From Hepatocystis sp. ex Piliocolobus tephrosceles (lineage: Eukaryota; Apicomplexa; Aconoidasida; Haemosporida; Plasmodiidae): DNA of 34,253 bases. Position numbers and translations under genes: made by a program. Positions within the stretch are counted from its first letter, which is position 1, and each line of letters opens with the position of its first letter. The DNA lies in assembly GCA_902459845.2 (NCBI GenBank), contig CABPSV020000071.1, positions 1-34,253 of the forward strand, given 5' to 3'. The notes under the pieces are model-generated. The model ran no database searches, had not been told where the DNA came from, and saw nothing but the letters and a program-made list of their open reading frames with translations. Of this stretch, positions 12,622 through 23,322 are shown piece by piece.

Positions 12622-12690
12622 GCACTATATTAAATCATTAGCTTATGTACTACCCTTGATAAAAAAGAAAAGAAAAATAATTAAAAAAAA
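12540..12690. promoter_or_regulatory. Compact divergent intergenic region (151 bp) with a 48-T run
   Basis: This gap separates the ATG of the AP-5 beta gene (minus strand, 12539) from the ATG of the coiled-coil gene (plus strand, 12691). It must contain both 5' leaders and at least part of both promoters unless transcription starts within neighbouring coding DNA. It consists of a 31-base C/T-rich segment (12541-12571), 48 consecutive T (12572-12619) and a mixed segment to 12690. Poly(dA:dT) tracts of this kind typically mark nucleosome-poor promoters in Plasmodium. Confidence 0.55.
12541..12621. repeat. Segment repeated in inverted orientation at the window end
   Basis: The 31 bases 12541-12571 plus the following 48 T and GC are the reverse complement of 34174-34253, except that the homopolymer is 48 here and 47 there. 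Sequence diverges immediately beyond GC. Confidence 0.9.
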
Positions 12691-15600
12691 ATGAGTTCAC
12701 AAGATGGCAATACCCATTTAAACACCGTGTATCAAGAATTTAATACATTAAACCAATTTTTAAAAGAACTAAATGATAAGATAAAGACAGGTAATAATGA
12801 TAACTACACCTATATATATGACAGTTGTCTAGAGAAGGTAGATAACATGCATAATAAATACTATACTTGGTCACACAATGAAGAAGATTTAAATGATGAG
12901 TATATGGAATACCTATTACTTAAGTTTGTTATAAATATAAAATCATTTTTAAGAAACAATTTTTTAAATATTGATGAAAGTTTAAATGCCTTAAAAAATA
13001 GAAATAAAAAATTAATGGAGAAATTAAAAACGGGATTGGAAAATGCAGAAAATCAAGAAAACTATATAGAAGAGTTAGAGAAGAGTTTACAAATTGAAAA
13101 AGATAAAAATAGGAATAATAAAAATTTAGTTGAAGAAATAAATAATTTGAAAACAGAAAATAAAAAATTGAAAAATATAAATAAACAATTAGAATTAGTT
13201 TCATTGAAACAAATGAACGAAAATAATAAAATAAAAAATAAATTAGATAAACATTTGGTAAATGAAGAAGAAAAAAAAAATAAAATAAAAAATATAAAAA
13301 AAAAAAATAAAAAAACATATTTATATAACGTTAATAATGATAAAAATAACTGTAATGATATTTATGATGCCACTAGTGACAATTGTGACAACTGTGATGG
13401 CAAAAAAAAATCTTATAATATATTAAATAAAAGTATGAGTGTTTTACTTAAAGAAATTAATTCAAATTTCCAAAATAGTAAACAAGATAACTTTTTATGG
13501 AATACAAAAAGAAGCTATAGTTATAATTTTTTAGACACCATTAAAAGTACCATGTTAAGTGAAGTAACTACAGCACGTAATGGGTGCTTCAGTTATAGCC
13601 AAACTATGAATGAACACACTAACAATGGACACACTAGCAGTGAAAACATTAGCAGTGAAAACACTAGCAATGAAAACACTAGCAATGAAAACACTAGCAA
13701 TGAAAACACTAGTAATGAACTGAATAGTGATAATCTATTTAAACGAATAAGTAACAGTACAACTAGTTTAATAAAATATAATAATGTTATTCAAAACCAG
13801 CAAATACAAAAATATGAAACGCTCGATCGTTATTTTAATGATTTTAATACATCTTTAGTTAAAGAAAACATAAAAAAAAAAACAAATAATGACAACTACA
13901 GTGATCATAAAACTGTTAATAAAAAAAATAATAAAAATAGTGATAATAGTAATGTTGATGAATTCACTCATGTGCGTAATAATAATAATGTTGTATGTTC
14001 AAATATAGAAATAACAAATAAAAAGATTAATGCAGTTGCAAAGGATAGAAATGAAAAATCGAGTAAATGTAAAACTAGTATTAAAAAAATTGACGATGTA
14101 CATAAATATCGTATTATCCATAGAAGTAACTCAAATTTCAGTAACACGAAGTTGCTTACGGATGTAAAGAAAACACTAAGTAATATATTCAAGTGAAGAA
14201 TGTAAAATTACAATATTATATAAAAAATACAAACCATTTTACTTGTTTATTTATTTAGTTAGTAGTTTATTATAAGAAAGTTTCCAAAAGCAATAAAATG
14301 CTAGTGCATAAATAAATAATTATACGTACTTATATATAAACAAATATGTATACATACATACATACATATATATATATATATTTTTTTTTTATAGGAATTA
14401 ATCGAACCTTTTTAATGAACAATATTCTCAAAAAACAAATGCAAAAATATGAAAAGAAAAAAAAAGGGAAGCGCAGAACCCTATTCAAATATCAAGTAAA
14501 TAGTTTTATATTATATTATGTATTGGTTATGTACTTTATTTTTTTACTTTATATATGTTACAAAATTAATATCTTTTAAAACTAATTGTAGCATAAATAT
14601 GATTGAATGAACCAAAAAGAAACCATAAAATCACATTGTTTTAATGATAAATAAAAGCACAACTTGATGAATCAATGTATTTATATATATTAATTAGCAT
14701 ACTAACACATATGTACATATAATCATATATACATATGTGTATATGTATATATATTTACTGTTGCAATTTTTTACTAGATAATATAATACACCACTCCAAC
14801 GAAATGGTTGTCCATACTATACATATCATTGCGTGACAATATCATAAAAAAAACAAACGAACAAGTACTATTTTTCTTTTTATATATTATTCAAGCATGC
14901 ATATATTTATATATATGTACTATTTTTTGTCTTTTATTATTTAAATTAACACATATTATGAAAATATTAATTCATAATAACACACATACTTTTTAAAAAT
15001 ACCATACTGACCTTTTCAAATAATCATAACTCTTTTAATGTTTTAAACATGTACACAATGTACATATATATATATACATATGTACATATGTAAGTATTTA
15101 AAATTTTTTTTTTTTTTTTGTATACACACATATTAATATAATTTAATATTGTTATTTTTAATGAAGAATATTTTTATGTCTACTATAATTATATTCTGTG
15201 TTTTTGTTCTGTTAACGCTTTTTATAGTACTCTTTAAAATATATTTTTTTGATTTTTCTTTTTTTTTAAACCATTCTACATCTTACATTTCTCCTAGCTT
15301 TAAAAAACAATATATATATTATACTTTTGTAACTAAAAAATAAAAGAATTCTGCATATTATTTCTTACTAGGCATGTTAATATAAGTGTATATATATATA
15401 TGTATGCTTATGTATATATGAACATATTAACCTATTTTTATTTCAATTTTTTAGAAAAGTAAAATTAGTTCAGAGATTGAAAATGGTGGTTGTGAACTGC
15501 ATGTCATAAACAACATGATAATAGTATGGTTACGTATATACATATGTATACATATTCGAAAATGTGTTTATTAATATATATATATATTTGTGTGCGAAAA

Positions 15601-16313
15601 AGAAGAACAATTTGTTTTATTATTGTTTAACATGGAAATCTTTAGTTAGTAAATAATACATTATATATACACATATATACACATGTTTAATCCGATTTTT
15701 TTTTTTTTTTTTTTTTAATTTAGGAAGATTACAGGTGTATAATTAACTCTTTTTATCAATGTATAAAAGAGGACATACGAGTTATTATCAAAAAAGATGA
15801 TAACATAGACTTAAGCATTTTCTCTAATTATTTTAAAAAGTTATAAATTAATTAGCTATTCTATTTCATTTTTATTAGGAATTTATTTATTTGATTTTTT
15901 TTTTTTTTTTTTGACCAACTTATAAATAATTTTTTTTATTTTTTATTGATTTTTTTACCTTACAGTATAACAAAAGAAATACGCAATGAAAACCACGTCA
16001 TAAAAAAAAAAAAAATTGATAAAATCACACGGAAGTATTTGCACCAAATAGATTCATACACGTAGGATAAAAAGAGTTTTTTTTTGTTTTTTTATTCGGC
16101 ATATTTCAAAAAACGGGAAATATATATATGTATACTTTTTCATTTTTTTGTTGTTCATCCGGTTTCACCACCGTTTATCTGAGTATGTATGAATAGTATA
16201 TATATTACTAACTTCCGCATAACATATAATGGTAGCTCATGTGTTGTATATAGCTTGCATGTTCAAACATTTTGATACATTTTTGAGTAAACGTGTAATT
16301 GTTTTATTCGATA

Positions 16314-16358
<45 letters not shown>

Positions 16359-16662
16359 TTTTACTTTTTATTTTTTTTTGTTCAGGTTAAAAGGAGAAAA
16401 CACTTTTAACAATAAGTCAAAAGAAATAGAAAAAAAAGATATACAATTTAGTTTAAGTGTTAGTAAATATAATTCATTTGACTTACGTAAAGTTTGCAGA
16501 AATAATAATAGACAATCTTCTAATAGTGATAATGATGAACCAACCTTTTTTAATAATTACAAAAATAGGAACCCAAGAATTATTGATAGATTAAAAGAAT
16601 TAAAAAGTAACATATCGTTTTTTAAAATTCATGATTTTATTAATTTTTCTAATAAACAATAA
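12691..16662 (+). CDS. Conserved-type coiled-coil protein of unknown function, six exons (predicted)
   Basis: I do not recognise a family. Predicted exons are 12691-14179, 14395-14495, 15455-15523, 15724-15839, 15966-16061 and 16386-16662, giving 2148 nt (715 residues). Every join has GT/AG ends (donors GTAATA, GTAAAT, GTATGG, GTTATA, GTAGGA) and keeps phase (1, 0, 0, 2, 2). Exon 1 encodes a helical N-terminus, a Lys/Glu/Asn-rich coiled coil at about residues 100-210, and an Asn/Ser-rich region with SNENT repeats. The later exons encode Cys-containing, more ordered segments such as GGCELHVINNMI and EDYRCIINSFYQCIKEDIRV. No signal peptide or membrane span is evident. If the first intron is not used, exon 1 ends at TGA 14194-14196 (501 residues) and the rest would be a separate gene of about 212 residues starting at ATG 14415. 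The 959-bp second intron is long for Plasmodium and is the weakest point. Confidence 0.6.
13620..13718 (+). repeat. 15-bp coding minisatellite (SNENT/SSENI units)
   Basis: About six 15-bp units (ACTAGCAATGAAAAC and variants) encode SNENT-type pentapeptides in exon 1 of the coiled-coil gene. It is in frame and probably disordered in the protein. Confidence 0.88.
14496..15454 (+). other. Long predicted intron (959 bp) in the coiled-coil gene
   Basis: The stretch is very AT-rich, with (TA)n and TATG/CATA-rich segments and poly-T runs. I tried the internal AG-delimited open segments near 14777-14806 and 15299-15330; neither fits the phase-0 context on both sides without a stop. Either this is one long intron, or a gene boundary lies within it. 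Confidence 0.45.
16315..16357. repeat. (TTA)n microsatellite
   Basis: About fourteen TTA units within the last predicted intron of the coiled-coil gene, just before a poly-T/CAG acceptor. Confidence 0.9.
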
Positions 16663-17254
16663 ATATTTGTTTTTATCTTATTTTTTTTTTTAACATACAT
16701 TTTTCTCATTTTGTTTTAGAATTTTACAAACTACGTAGGTTACTTTTACTTTTAGTATTAAATATTATACTATTTTTTTTTTTAATAAATAAAAATAAGT
16801 AATATATTATCTTATATTATTAAGATGTATTATGCACAATTTTTTTTTTGTGTTTCTTGCACATGCATTTGTTATTACTGTGTTTTTTAGTTTTTTAAGT
16901 TTGACACTTGTTATGAATCAGTTATAAACAAAACAAAAAAGGAATCGTATATATATGTATATATATGCTTATTTATATTTCGGATTCAAAATATAACGAA
17001 ACAAAAAATAAAGAGAGGTGCACAAAAGAAATGATTAAATAAAAAAAAAATATATATGATATATATTTATGTATATATATATATATATTTTTTTTTGTCA
17101 AATATTATAATATTGCTTTAATTTACGTATATAAAACAATTTAACGATATACAAAAAAAAAAAAAAAAAAAAAAAAAATATCTATAACATAAAAACATAC
17201 AAAAATTGAATAAAAAAAAAAAAAAGGAAAGTATTATTTTTATGTATTTGTATC
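16663..17254. other. Intergenic region between convergent genes
   Basis: The shared 3' flank of the coiled-coil gene and the CPP1-like gene. It contains poly-T and poly-A runs (for example 17152-17178) and (TA)n-like stretches. No coding or RNA-gene signal was seen. Confidence 0.6.
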
Positions 17255-17455
17255 CTATTGATATATATCATTATGGAAATCCATATTGTCGTTTTTAATT
17301 TCCTCTTCTAAATTTTCTGTAGGTTCTTCGTCATTGTTGTTAACAAAATAAATAAGGGAAGCAATATATAATTGAATATTTATGAAAAATGATAATATGT
17401 TTTCTACTTTTATAAACGTCGGTATTATATGCTGTTAAAAAAAGGTTATATATAA

Positions 17456-17499
<44 letters not shown>

Positions 17500-18965
17500 C
17501 TTATAAGTAAAAAAAAGCAAAACGAAAGATGTTTTTTGTTTATAATGTAGCATAATATGTAACTACTTATATAAATAGATGCATATTATGCTCTAGTAAA
17601 TAGTTGCCTGTAAAATATCATTACATTTGATTGTGGTAATTATCATGTATATATACGTATATGCACGTATGTACGTATTACCTTATAATGTTTAAGAAAT
17701 AGATCCTTCGAAACCATACCAAGAGAAATATGTAAAAGTATCGGAAACAAAGTTAAAACAAATGTGGATACTTCCATTTTTTTTTTTTGATCTTTTTTGA
17801 AAGTTAAAAAATGTGCAGTTAGTAGTATATTCACAGCTACGGAAAATAGTCCCATTTTCGATAAAAATAATCCTATACAGGTTATTGGAAGCATTAATGT
17901 GGTTATATTGATAATTTCTAAAGCGCCCTTCCTATAAATAACACACACACACAAGTATATATATATATATATATATAGAACATTTTTAACAATGTGTATT
18001 GTAAAAACCTTGAACTTATATATTGCATGTGCAATAGCGGATGAATAAGCCATTTGTTTTGTATGTATGTACGCTTATCGGTTTATTTTTTTTTTTTTTT
18101 TACTTCATTATACACCCATGTATGTAAGTATGTGTACATACTCACATATATACATGCAATTTTTTACGTACCATTTAAAAATACGAAAAGGGTAATATTT
18201 ACTAGCTGATAATTCATTACTTAGTTTTTTCAGAAGTTGTTCTTTAATTTTTTCTTCTATATTGGAATTTTTTACATAATCAACTGATAATTCGCTAGTA
18301 TAATCATTTTTTCTAAAAATATGAAAACCTTGTTTTTTTTTAAAATCATGTAAATTTCTTTGAATTAGTTTTTGAATAATAAAAAAAAATGTGTCTTTAT
18401 ATTTTAATTTAGTTTTAATATCAACACAAGATTTAATAAATTCTTCATGTGCTTTAACTAAATCTTTGTAACTGTCATTATCTGTTTTACCTAACATGTT
18501 TAGGTATATTTTTTCTTCTGTGTCTAAATAAAAAGAATGAAAAATTGGGCTTAATATTTAAAAAGGAAATAATTATATGTATATGGGCATATATGTATAT
18601 AGTTATATATGTATATAGGTATATATGTGTATATGTATATATACACGTACGTATGCATTTAAGCATATATGTACTGTTGACACGGCAACATTTTTTTTTT
18701 TTTTTTTTTTTGATTCTTTTTTAAAAAGGTACTAACTCAAAACATATTTATTAGTTTCATTTGTAAAAAAATTCGAAATGAAAGAAAATATTTCATTTTT
18801 AAACTCTCGTGATTGTTTAATTTTAGGTTTATAAAAATAATTAACAGATTGAATTTTTCTTACGTAATTTTGATTATTGTTTATGTTATGCACAATTTTA
18901 TATTTGTATTGAAAGCAGTTACAATTTTTTATCAGTATGATTAATAAAATCAATTTTTTTATCAT
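17255..18965 (-). CDS. Apicoplast-type membrane protein, CPP1/DUF3353-like (four exons, predicted)
   Basis: Exons 18965-18737, 18523-18172, 17931-17682 and 17431-17255 join with GT/AG ends and consistent phases (1, 2, 0), giving 335 residues. Residues 1-18 (MIKKLILLIILIKNCNCF) form a classic short signal peptide, followed by a Lys/Asn-rich, acid-poor stretch typical of apicoplast transit peptides. Residues about 77-193 form a soluble helical domain (start NTEEKIYLNMLGK), then four hydrophobic spans lie at about 196-217, 219-237, 246-264 and 289-309, with a KKDQKKK loop between spans 2 and 3, and an acidic C-terminus. A degenerate J-like domain followed by a cluster of membrane helices is the layout of CPP1, the plastid chaperone-like protein of protochlorophyllide oxidoreductase (DUF3353). 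That assignment rests on layout and weak resemblance, not on motifs; no HPD tripeptide is present. Plastid targeting is better supported than the family. Confidence 0.62.
17461..17498. repeat. (TA)n tract in an intron
   Basis: About nineteen TA units in the last intron of the CPP1-like gene, just upstream of its final exon on the minus strand. Confidence 0.9.
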
Positions 18966-19718
18966 TTTACATATATGTATGTATACACAAATTGACTTGG
19001 TGTTTTTTCCACTGTTTATGAATCTATATTTTAGCCAAAAAATATATATGATTATATATATATAAATATATATATGTACATATATGTATATATGTAATGT
19101 GCTAGTTTTACACTATAACTTAAAATTATTAAAGTGTATGATTTACTCACATTAAGTACTTTTCTTTTATTTTGAAAAAATTTATGACAAAAAATAATGG
19201 GAAAGGTTATATGTTTATCTGGAAATGTTGATATTACTAATGTAGAACACACGTTATATGACTATTTTTGTGTTGCGTGCAATTGTGTCACATTAATATA
19301 TATATATATATATACGAGTAAATCGACACATGTTTTTTTTAATTATTTTGTTAAGAATGGTCATTTATTTTTTTTTATATTTTTACAAACATAAACGTGT
19401 ATACAAGAAGTATATACATGTATAAAATACATTTATATCCATATATTTTTTTACATATTAATAACAATTTTTACGTTTTTTTTCTTTTTTTGATATATGT
19501 TATAAAACATGTTTACAACTCTTGGATTTTTTTTTTTTTTTTTTTTTTTTGTTTTCTCTTATTCCTATAATCCTATTTTTTAATATGCAATAATGCTTTA
19601 AATATATAAGGATGTAAAAAGTAAATAGCCAAAAATAAAGTAATATAATAAAATATTAAGGGACATGGATTAATAAATGAATATACTTCATATTGGATAA
19701 AATCAGTTTGGGATTGAA

Positions 19719-19766
<48 letters not shown>

Positions 19767-19992
19767 GCGAGTTAGTATAAACTTGTGTTTATTTTTTCGC
19801 ATGTAAGCGTATATTTTACATATATATACAGAAGTTTACAAATTATTATGAACCCTTAAACATTAGTGATATATAATTAAAGTAAACTAGCGATATACAA
19901 ATTAAAGTAAATACAAATATATATATATATATACACGTATATAGGCACACACAAACTCATACCCATTTTTGGCTTATATATGAAAATTAAAA
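18966..19992. promoter_or_regulatory. Divergent promoter region between the CPP1-like gene and TSR3
   Basis: A 1027-bp gap between two divergently oriented genes, so it must carry both promoters. It is rich in TATATG/TACATA repeats, a (TA)n at about 19731-19760 and a poly-T run near 19528-19550. The part at about 19130-19300 is less repetitive; a minus-strand segment there ends in AAT|GTGAGT, a good splice-donor form, and might be an untranslated 5' exon. No ATG-initiated frame supports it as coding. Confidence 0.5.
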
Positions 19993-21003
19993 ATGAAAAA
20001 CAAATATTCAGAAAGAAAAAAGTATTCAATCCACAACTTGGTAAAATACATAAATGAACAGAAAAAAGGAAATTCCAAACAAACTGATCAATCAGAATTT
20101 AATTGTAATGAAACAGAAAATACTTTTGAACAAAGTGAAGAAAAAAATAATAGTAAAGTGAAAAAAAATAAAAACACAAAAAAAGAAGATAATGTTATTA
20201 ATAAGACGAATGATGATATATATTGCAAAATACTTAATAAAAAAGAAAAAAACAAGTTTGATAACTACAATGGCAATGAAGTCACACATGCTCAAGATGT
20301 AGATGGTGATGATGAGCATGATAACGTACGTGCTAGCGAATGTGATGTACTACAAGGTAGTGGGAGTGACATTCTTCAAGAGTGTACAAATTACTATAGC
20401 GACAATATGGACATAACACAAAACAATACGAATGAAATAAAATTATTTATGATTGATTATCATGAATGTCAAAATAAAAAATGTTCTTGTAAAAAATTGT
20501 ATCGTTTTAAAAAAATAAAAAGAGTTCAAACAAATAAAAAATTTAAAGGTATAGTTTTAACTCCCTTTTGTGATAAATATTTTTCTATTAACGACAAAAA
20601 CATTATTGAAACACATGGTTTGTCAGTTATTGATTGTTCTTGGAAGTCTATAGACTTAATAAAAAAGGTCAAATATTCAAACCAAAGAAAATTACCATAT
20701 ATAATTGCAGTTAATAGCATAAATTATGGAAAACCATATAAACTATCATGTTTAGAATCATTAGCTTTCTGTTTATATATATGTAATTATAATAAACAAT
20801 GTATTGACATATTAAATATTTACAAATGGAGTATTAATTTTATAAATGTAAACAAGGAACTATTAGAAAAATATAAATTATGTTCAAATCATGACCAAAT
20901 TAAAAATGCAGAAAACGATTTTTTAACTAATTTACGTAATGAAAGAGAGGAAAAAAAAAAAACGGACCAGTATGCAGTTATATACGAGGACGATTATATA
21001 TGA
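19993..21003 (+). CDS. TSR3: 18S rRNA aminocarboxypropyltransferase (TSR3)
   Basis: Single exon, 336 codons. TSR3 transfers the 3-amino-3-carboxypropyl group from S-adenosylmethionine to the N1-methylpseudouridine of 18S rRNA, the last step of the hypermodified base in the decoding region of the small subunit; it acts in the cytoplasm late in 40S maturation. Residues 1-140 are Lys/Asn/Asp-rich low complexity. The conserved domain runs from about 148 to 310: DYHECQNKKCSCKKL near 153 (family form D-x-x-x-C-D-x-x-x-C-(S/T)-x-x-K-L), KGIVLTPF near 185, GLSVIDCSWKS near 210, LPYIIAVNSINYGKPYKLSC at about 234-253, then ESLAFCLYICNY and the F-W-like KWSINFINVNKELLEKY. This is the full order of TSR3 motifs, including the SAM-binding N-x-x-NYGKP block. 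It ends in an acidic tail. The first ATG in frame is used; there is no sign of an intron. Confidence 0.93.
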   Translation: MKNKYSERKKYSIHNLVKYINEQKKGNSKQTDQSEFNCNETENTFEQSEEKNNSKVKKNKNTKKEDNVINKTNDDIYCKILNKKEKNKFDNYNGNEVTHAQDVDGDDEHDNVRASECDVLQGSGSDILQECTNYYSDNMDITQNNTNEIKLFMIDYHECQNKKCSCKKLYRFKKIKRVQTNKKFKGIVLTPFCDKYFSINDKNIIETHGLSVIDCSWKSIDLIKKVKYSNQRKLPYIIAVNSINYGKPYKLSCLESLAFCLYICNYNKQCIDILNIYKWSINFINVNKELLEKYKLCSNHDQIKNAENDFLTNLRNEREEKKKTDQYAVIYEDDYI

Positions 21004-21218
21004 TCCGTTATGCATGCATATGCATATATATATATATATATATATATATGTGTATGTATGTATGTATGTATGTATATACCTGATCTCTTCACCTTGTGCA
21101 TCCCCCTCATGTTATTCATTAGTTTTTTTACTTATTTACTTACTTGTTTAAAGTTATTTTTATATCATATTTTTTTATCTGTTTTTTTGTTCATTCGTCT
21201 GTCCGTCTTTCCGTCCGT

Positions 21219-21253
<35 letters not shown>

Positions 21254-21306
21254 TTTTTTTTTTTTTTTTTTTTTTTTTTTCATTATCCTACGGGAGACAT
21301 ACCTGG
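21004..21306. other. Convergent 3' region between TSR3 and the CWF19-like gene
   Basis: Only 303 bp separate the two stop codons, so the 3' UTRs probably overlap. It holds TGCATGCA at 21011-21018, (TA)n and (TATG)n repeats at about 21024-21076, a TTTA microsatellite at 21218-21254 and a poly-T run to 21280. There is no coding signal beyond repeat-driven frames. Confidence 0.65.
21218..21280. repeat. (TTTA)n microsatellite followed by poly-T
   Basis: About nine TTTA units run directly into about 26 T, just downstream of the CWF19-like stop codon (minus strand). Confidence 0.9.
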
Positions 21307-22851
21307 CTACACATAATTTGTCCAATCATATTTGACATAAGCGCTTTTAAATTGTTCTACCGTATCTACATATTTTTGAAAATTTCGAAAGTACTTATAA
21401 AGTTTATCTTTTTTAAAAAGGTCTGTAAAAATACATTGACACATGTTTATATAATTATAATTATTTTCTATAACTTGTATATATGTTTCACCTAGTGCAA
21501 AATTAATAGATACATAAGGTATATTTTTAGGTATAATATTATATGGTGCATATTTATTTGTAGTAATCATTAATTGTTTATTTTCTCTATATAAAGAATT
21601 TATATCTTGAATATTTTTTTTAAAATAAAGTTTCGCTGTTTCTAGTAACTCAACGGGTATAACATAACAATTAATATATGTATGTTTCGCTTTTCGCGTA
21701 AATACCAACTCTATACTTTTATTAAAACAGTTATTAAATTCAATAAATATACATGTTTCATTAGATGCTTCTAACATTGCTATTAATGATTTCATATGGT
21801 TCCTTATATCTTCAATTGTTTCAATATCTGTATTAGTTACACTTGTGGTATGTTTTATAGGAGATATAAATAATTGTTTTTTTAAAAATATATTTTTATA
21901 ATTATAATAACATATATATGACTTTTCACTAATGCTTATAATATTTAATTTGTTCAATTTGGAAAAGGAGTTAGAATCTAGGCAATATTTACAATCTACT
22001 AAATTTTTATTTAACGCATTTTTTAAAAGTATTTCTTGTTTTTTTTCACTAATCCTTTTTTCTATTTTTTCTGTTAATTTGGTCGTATTTGAAGGGCAAG
22101 TTAATTCTGGCGGGCTAGGAGAGGAATTACTGCTTTTTTCATCACTATTTTTTTCTATGTTAATCTTTTTCTTTTGTTTGTCTCTTTTTTGTTCGTGTTC
22201 GTATCCTTTTTCGTACTCATACTCTTTTTCGTGCTTATACCCTTTTTCGTGTTTGTTTTTTACTTTTCTATCCGTTTCTTCCAACTCGAGCGTTTTTCGT
22301 CGTTTTTGTTTGTGCCGCTCCTCTTGTCTGTGTTCCCTATCATATTTGTTTAGTTCACTTTTTGTTTGATTTTTTTTCTTATCTTCATGTTTTGCATCAT
22401 CCCTGCGTTTTTTTTTTTCTTTTTCATATGAAGACGTAGAACTGCTACTACCATATCCTTCGTTTAATGAAGGACCCTGTTTAGTTAAAGAATTATGTGA
22501 GAGTCTTACTCCTTTATTTTTTATTGATTCTTTATATTTATGTTTTAATAAAAATTTTTTATATTTTACATCATAACATTCTTTATCATTTATTTCATCA
22601 TTTTTTAATTCACGTATAGATGAAGTAATATCTTCCCCATTCATCCCTTTTATTCTACTTACTCTGTTTTTATTATCACATTTTTTATTATCACATTTTT
22701 TATTATCACATTTTATTATATTTAAATTACTATTATTACTGTCATTGTTGTTGCTACTATTGGTGCTACTATTTTTATTATTATTATTTTTTAAAAAATT
22801 TAAAAAATTATTTTTTGCAAATTCATAAAAATCGTCAGTAGTATTACTCAT
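21307..22851 (-). CDS. CWF19-like protein (CwfJ family, CWF19L2 type), spliceosome disassembly factor
   Basis: Single exon, 514 codons. Proteins of this family (yeast Drn1, fission yeast Cwf19, human CWF19L2) associate with late or intron-lariat spliceosomes and help lariat debranching and turnover in the nucleus. The first half is Ser/Lys/Glu-rich and disordered, with CDNKK repeats near residues 48-62 and a charged KHEKGYEYE-like stretch near 200-220. The CwfJ C-terminal domain 1 starts near 262: CKYCLDSNSFSKLNKLNIISI (C-x2-C followed by the K-x-L-x-I-S-I block), LFISPIKHTTSV, then HTYINCYVIPVE corresponding to the family H-x-x-I-x-C-x-P-x-P. Domain 2 follows with YVSINFALGETYIQVIENN and ends FKSAYVKYDWTNYV, a typical CwfJ terminus. 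No metallophosphatase-like N-terminal domain is present, which favours CWF19L2 over CWF19L1. Confidence 0.88.
   Translation of the reverse strand: MSNTTDDFYEFAKNNFLNFLKNNNNKNSSTNSSNNNDSNNSNLNIIKCDNKKCDNKKCDNKNRVSRIKGMNGEDITSSIRELKNDEINDKECYDVKYKKFLLKHKYKESIKNKGVRLSHNSLTKQGPSLNEGYGSSSSTSSYEKEKKKRRDDAKHEDKKKNQTKSELNKYDREHRQEERHKQKRRKTLELEETDRKVKNKHEKGYKHEKEYEYEKGYEHEQKRDKQKKKINIEKNSDEKSSNSSPSPPELTCPSNTTKLTEKIEKRISEKKQEILLKNALNKNLVDCKYCLDSNSFSKLNKLNIISISEKSYICYYNYKNIFLKKQLFISPIKHTTSVTNTDIETIEDIRNHMKSLIAMLEASNETCIFIEFNNCFNKSIELVFTRKAKHTYINCYVIPVELLETAKLYFKKNIQDINSLYRENKQLMITTNKYAPYNIIPKNIPYVSINFALGETYIQVIENNYNYINMCQCIFTDLFKKDKLYKYFRNFQKYVDTVEQFKSAYVKYDWTNYV
22671..22714 (-). repeat. Short in-frame 15-bp repeat (CDNKK x3)
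   Basis: Three perfect or near-perfect 15-bp units encode CDNKKCDNKKCDNK in the disordered N-terminus of the CWF19-like protein. Confidence 0.85.
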
Positions 22852-23322
22852 TTTTGTGGGTTGATAATGTAAACGAAAAAAAGAAAAAAAACAAAAAAAA
22901 CAAAAAAAACCAAAACAAGAAAATTGCTATATAAACAAAGGGTAATAAGTCAAGAATATGAATGATACAAATTAATTAAAAACATGCATGTACGTACATA
23001 CTTACGTAGGTTTAAATATATGCATGTATTAAATAATAATAATTCAAATTGATGGAATTTTTTTATAGGCTTCGGACATATATATTTTTCCACATATACG
23101 TACGTACGTAAATGTAAATATGTATAAATATACAATACTATTTAAAGTAGCGATTTTATATTTATAATATGTTTAATTACTAACGTTCGTCGAGCGATTT
23201 AGTAATATCAAAGTAAAAATGAGAAAAGTGAAAAAAATGAAAAAAAAAAATTATTTATTTAGAAAATGTCGAAGTATATATTGTTTAAAATAGCATGACA
23301 AAAGTAAAAAAATAAAAACGCA

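Noticed and set aside
14777..15330. Additional exons of the coiled-coil gene inside its 959-bp intron (14777-14806, 15299-15330) and the 64-codon hydrophobic ORF at 15149-15343
   Set aside because: The AG-delimited segments either hit a stop in the required phase 0 or end in the wrong phase; the hydrophobic ORF is poly-T-driven.
17980..18053. Possible extra exon of the CPP1-like gene encoding MAYSSAIAHAIYKFK, with a GTTTTT donor
   Set aside because: No AG acceptor gives the required phase without a stop, its phase-0 end does not match the phase-2 start of the next exon, and the flanking exons join directly in phase with a Trp codon. Treated as intron.
19052..19394. Small ORFs on both strands and a GTGAGT donor in the divergent promoter between the CPP1-like gene and TSR3
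   Set aside because: The minus-strand frame has no ATG, the plus-strand one dissolves into (TA)n, and neither carries a domain. An untranslated exon is possible but unsupported.
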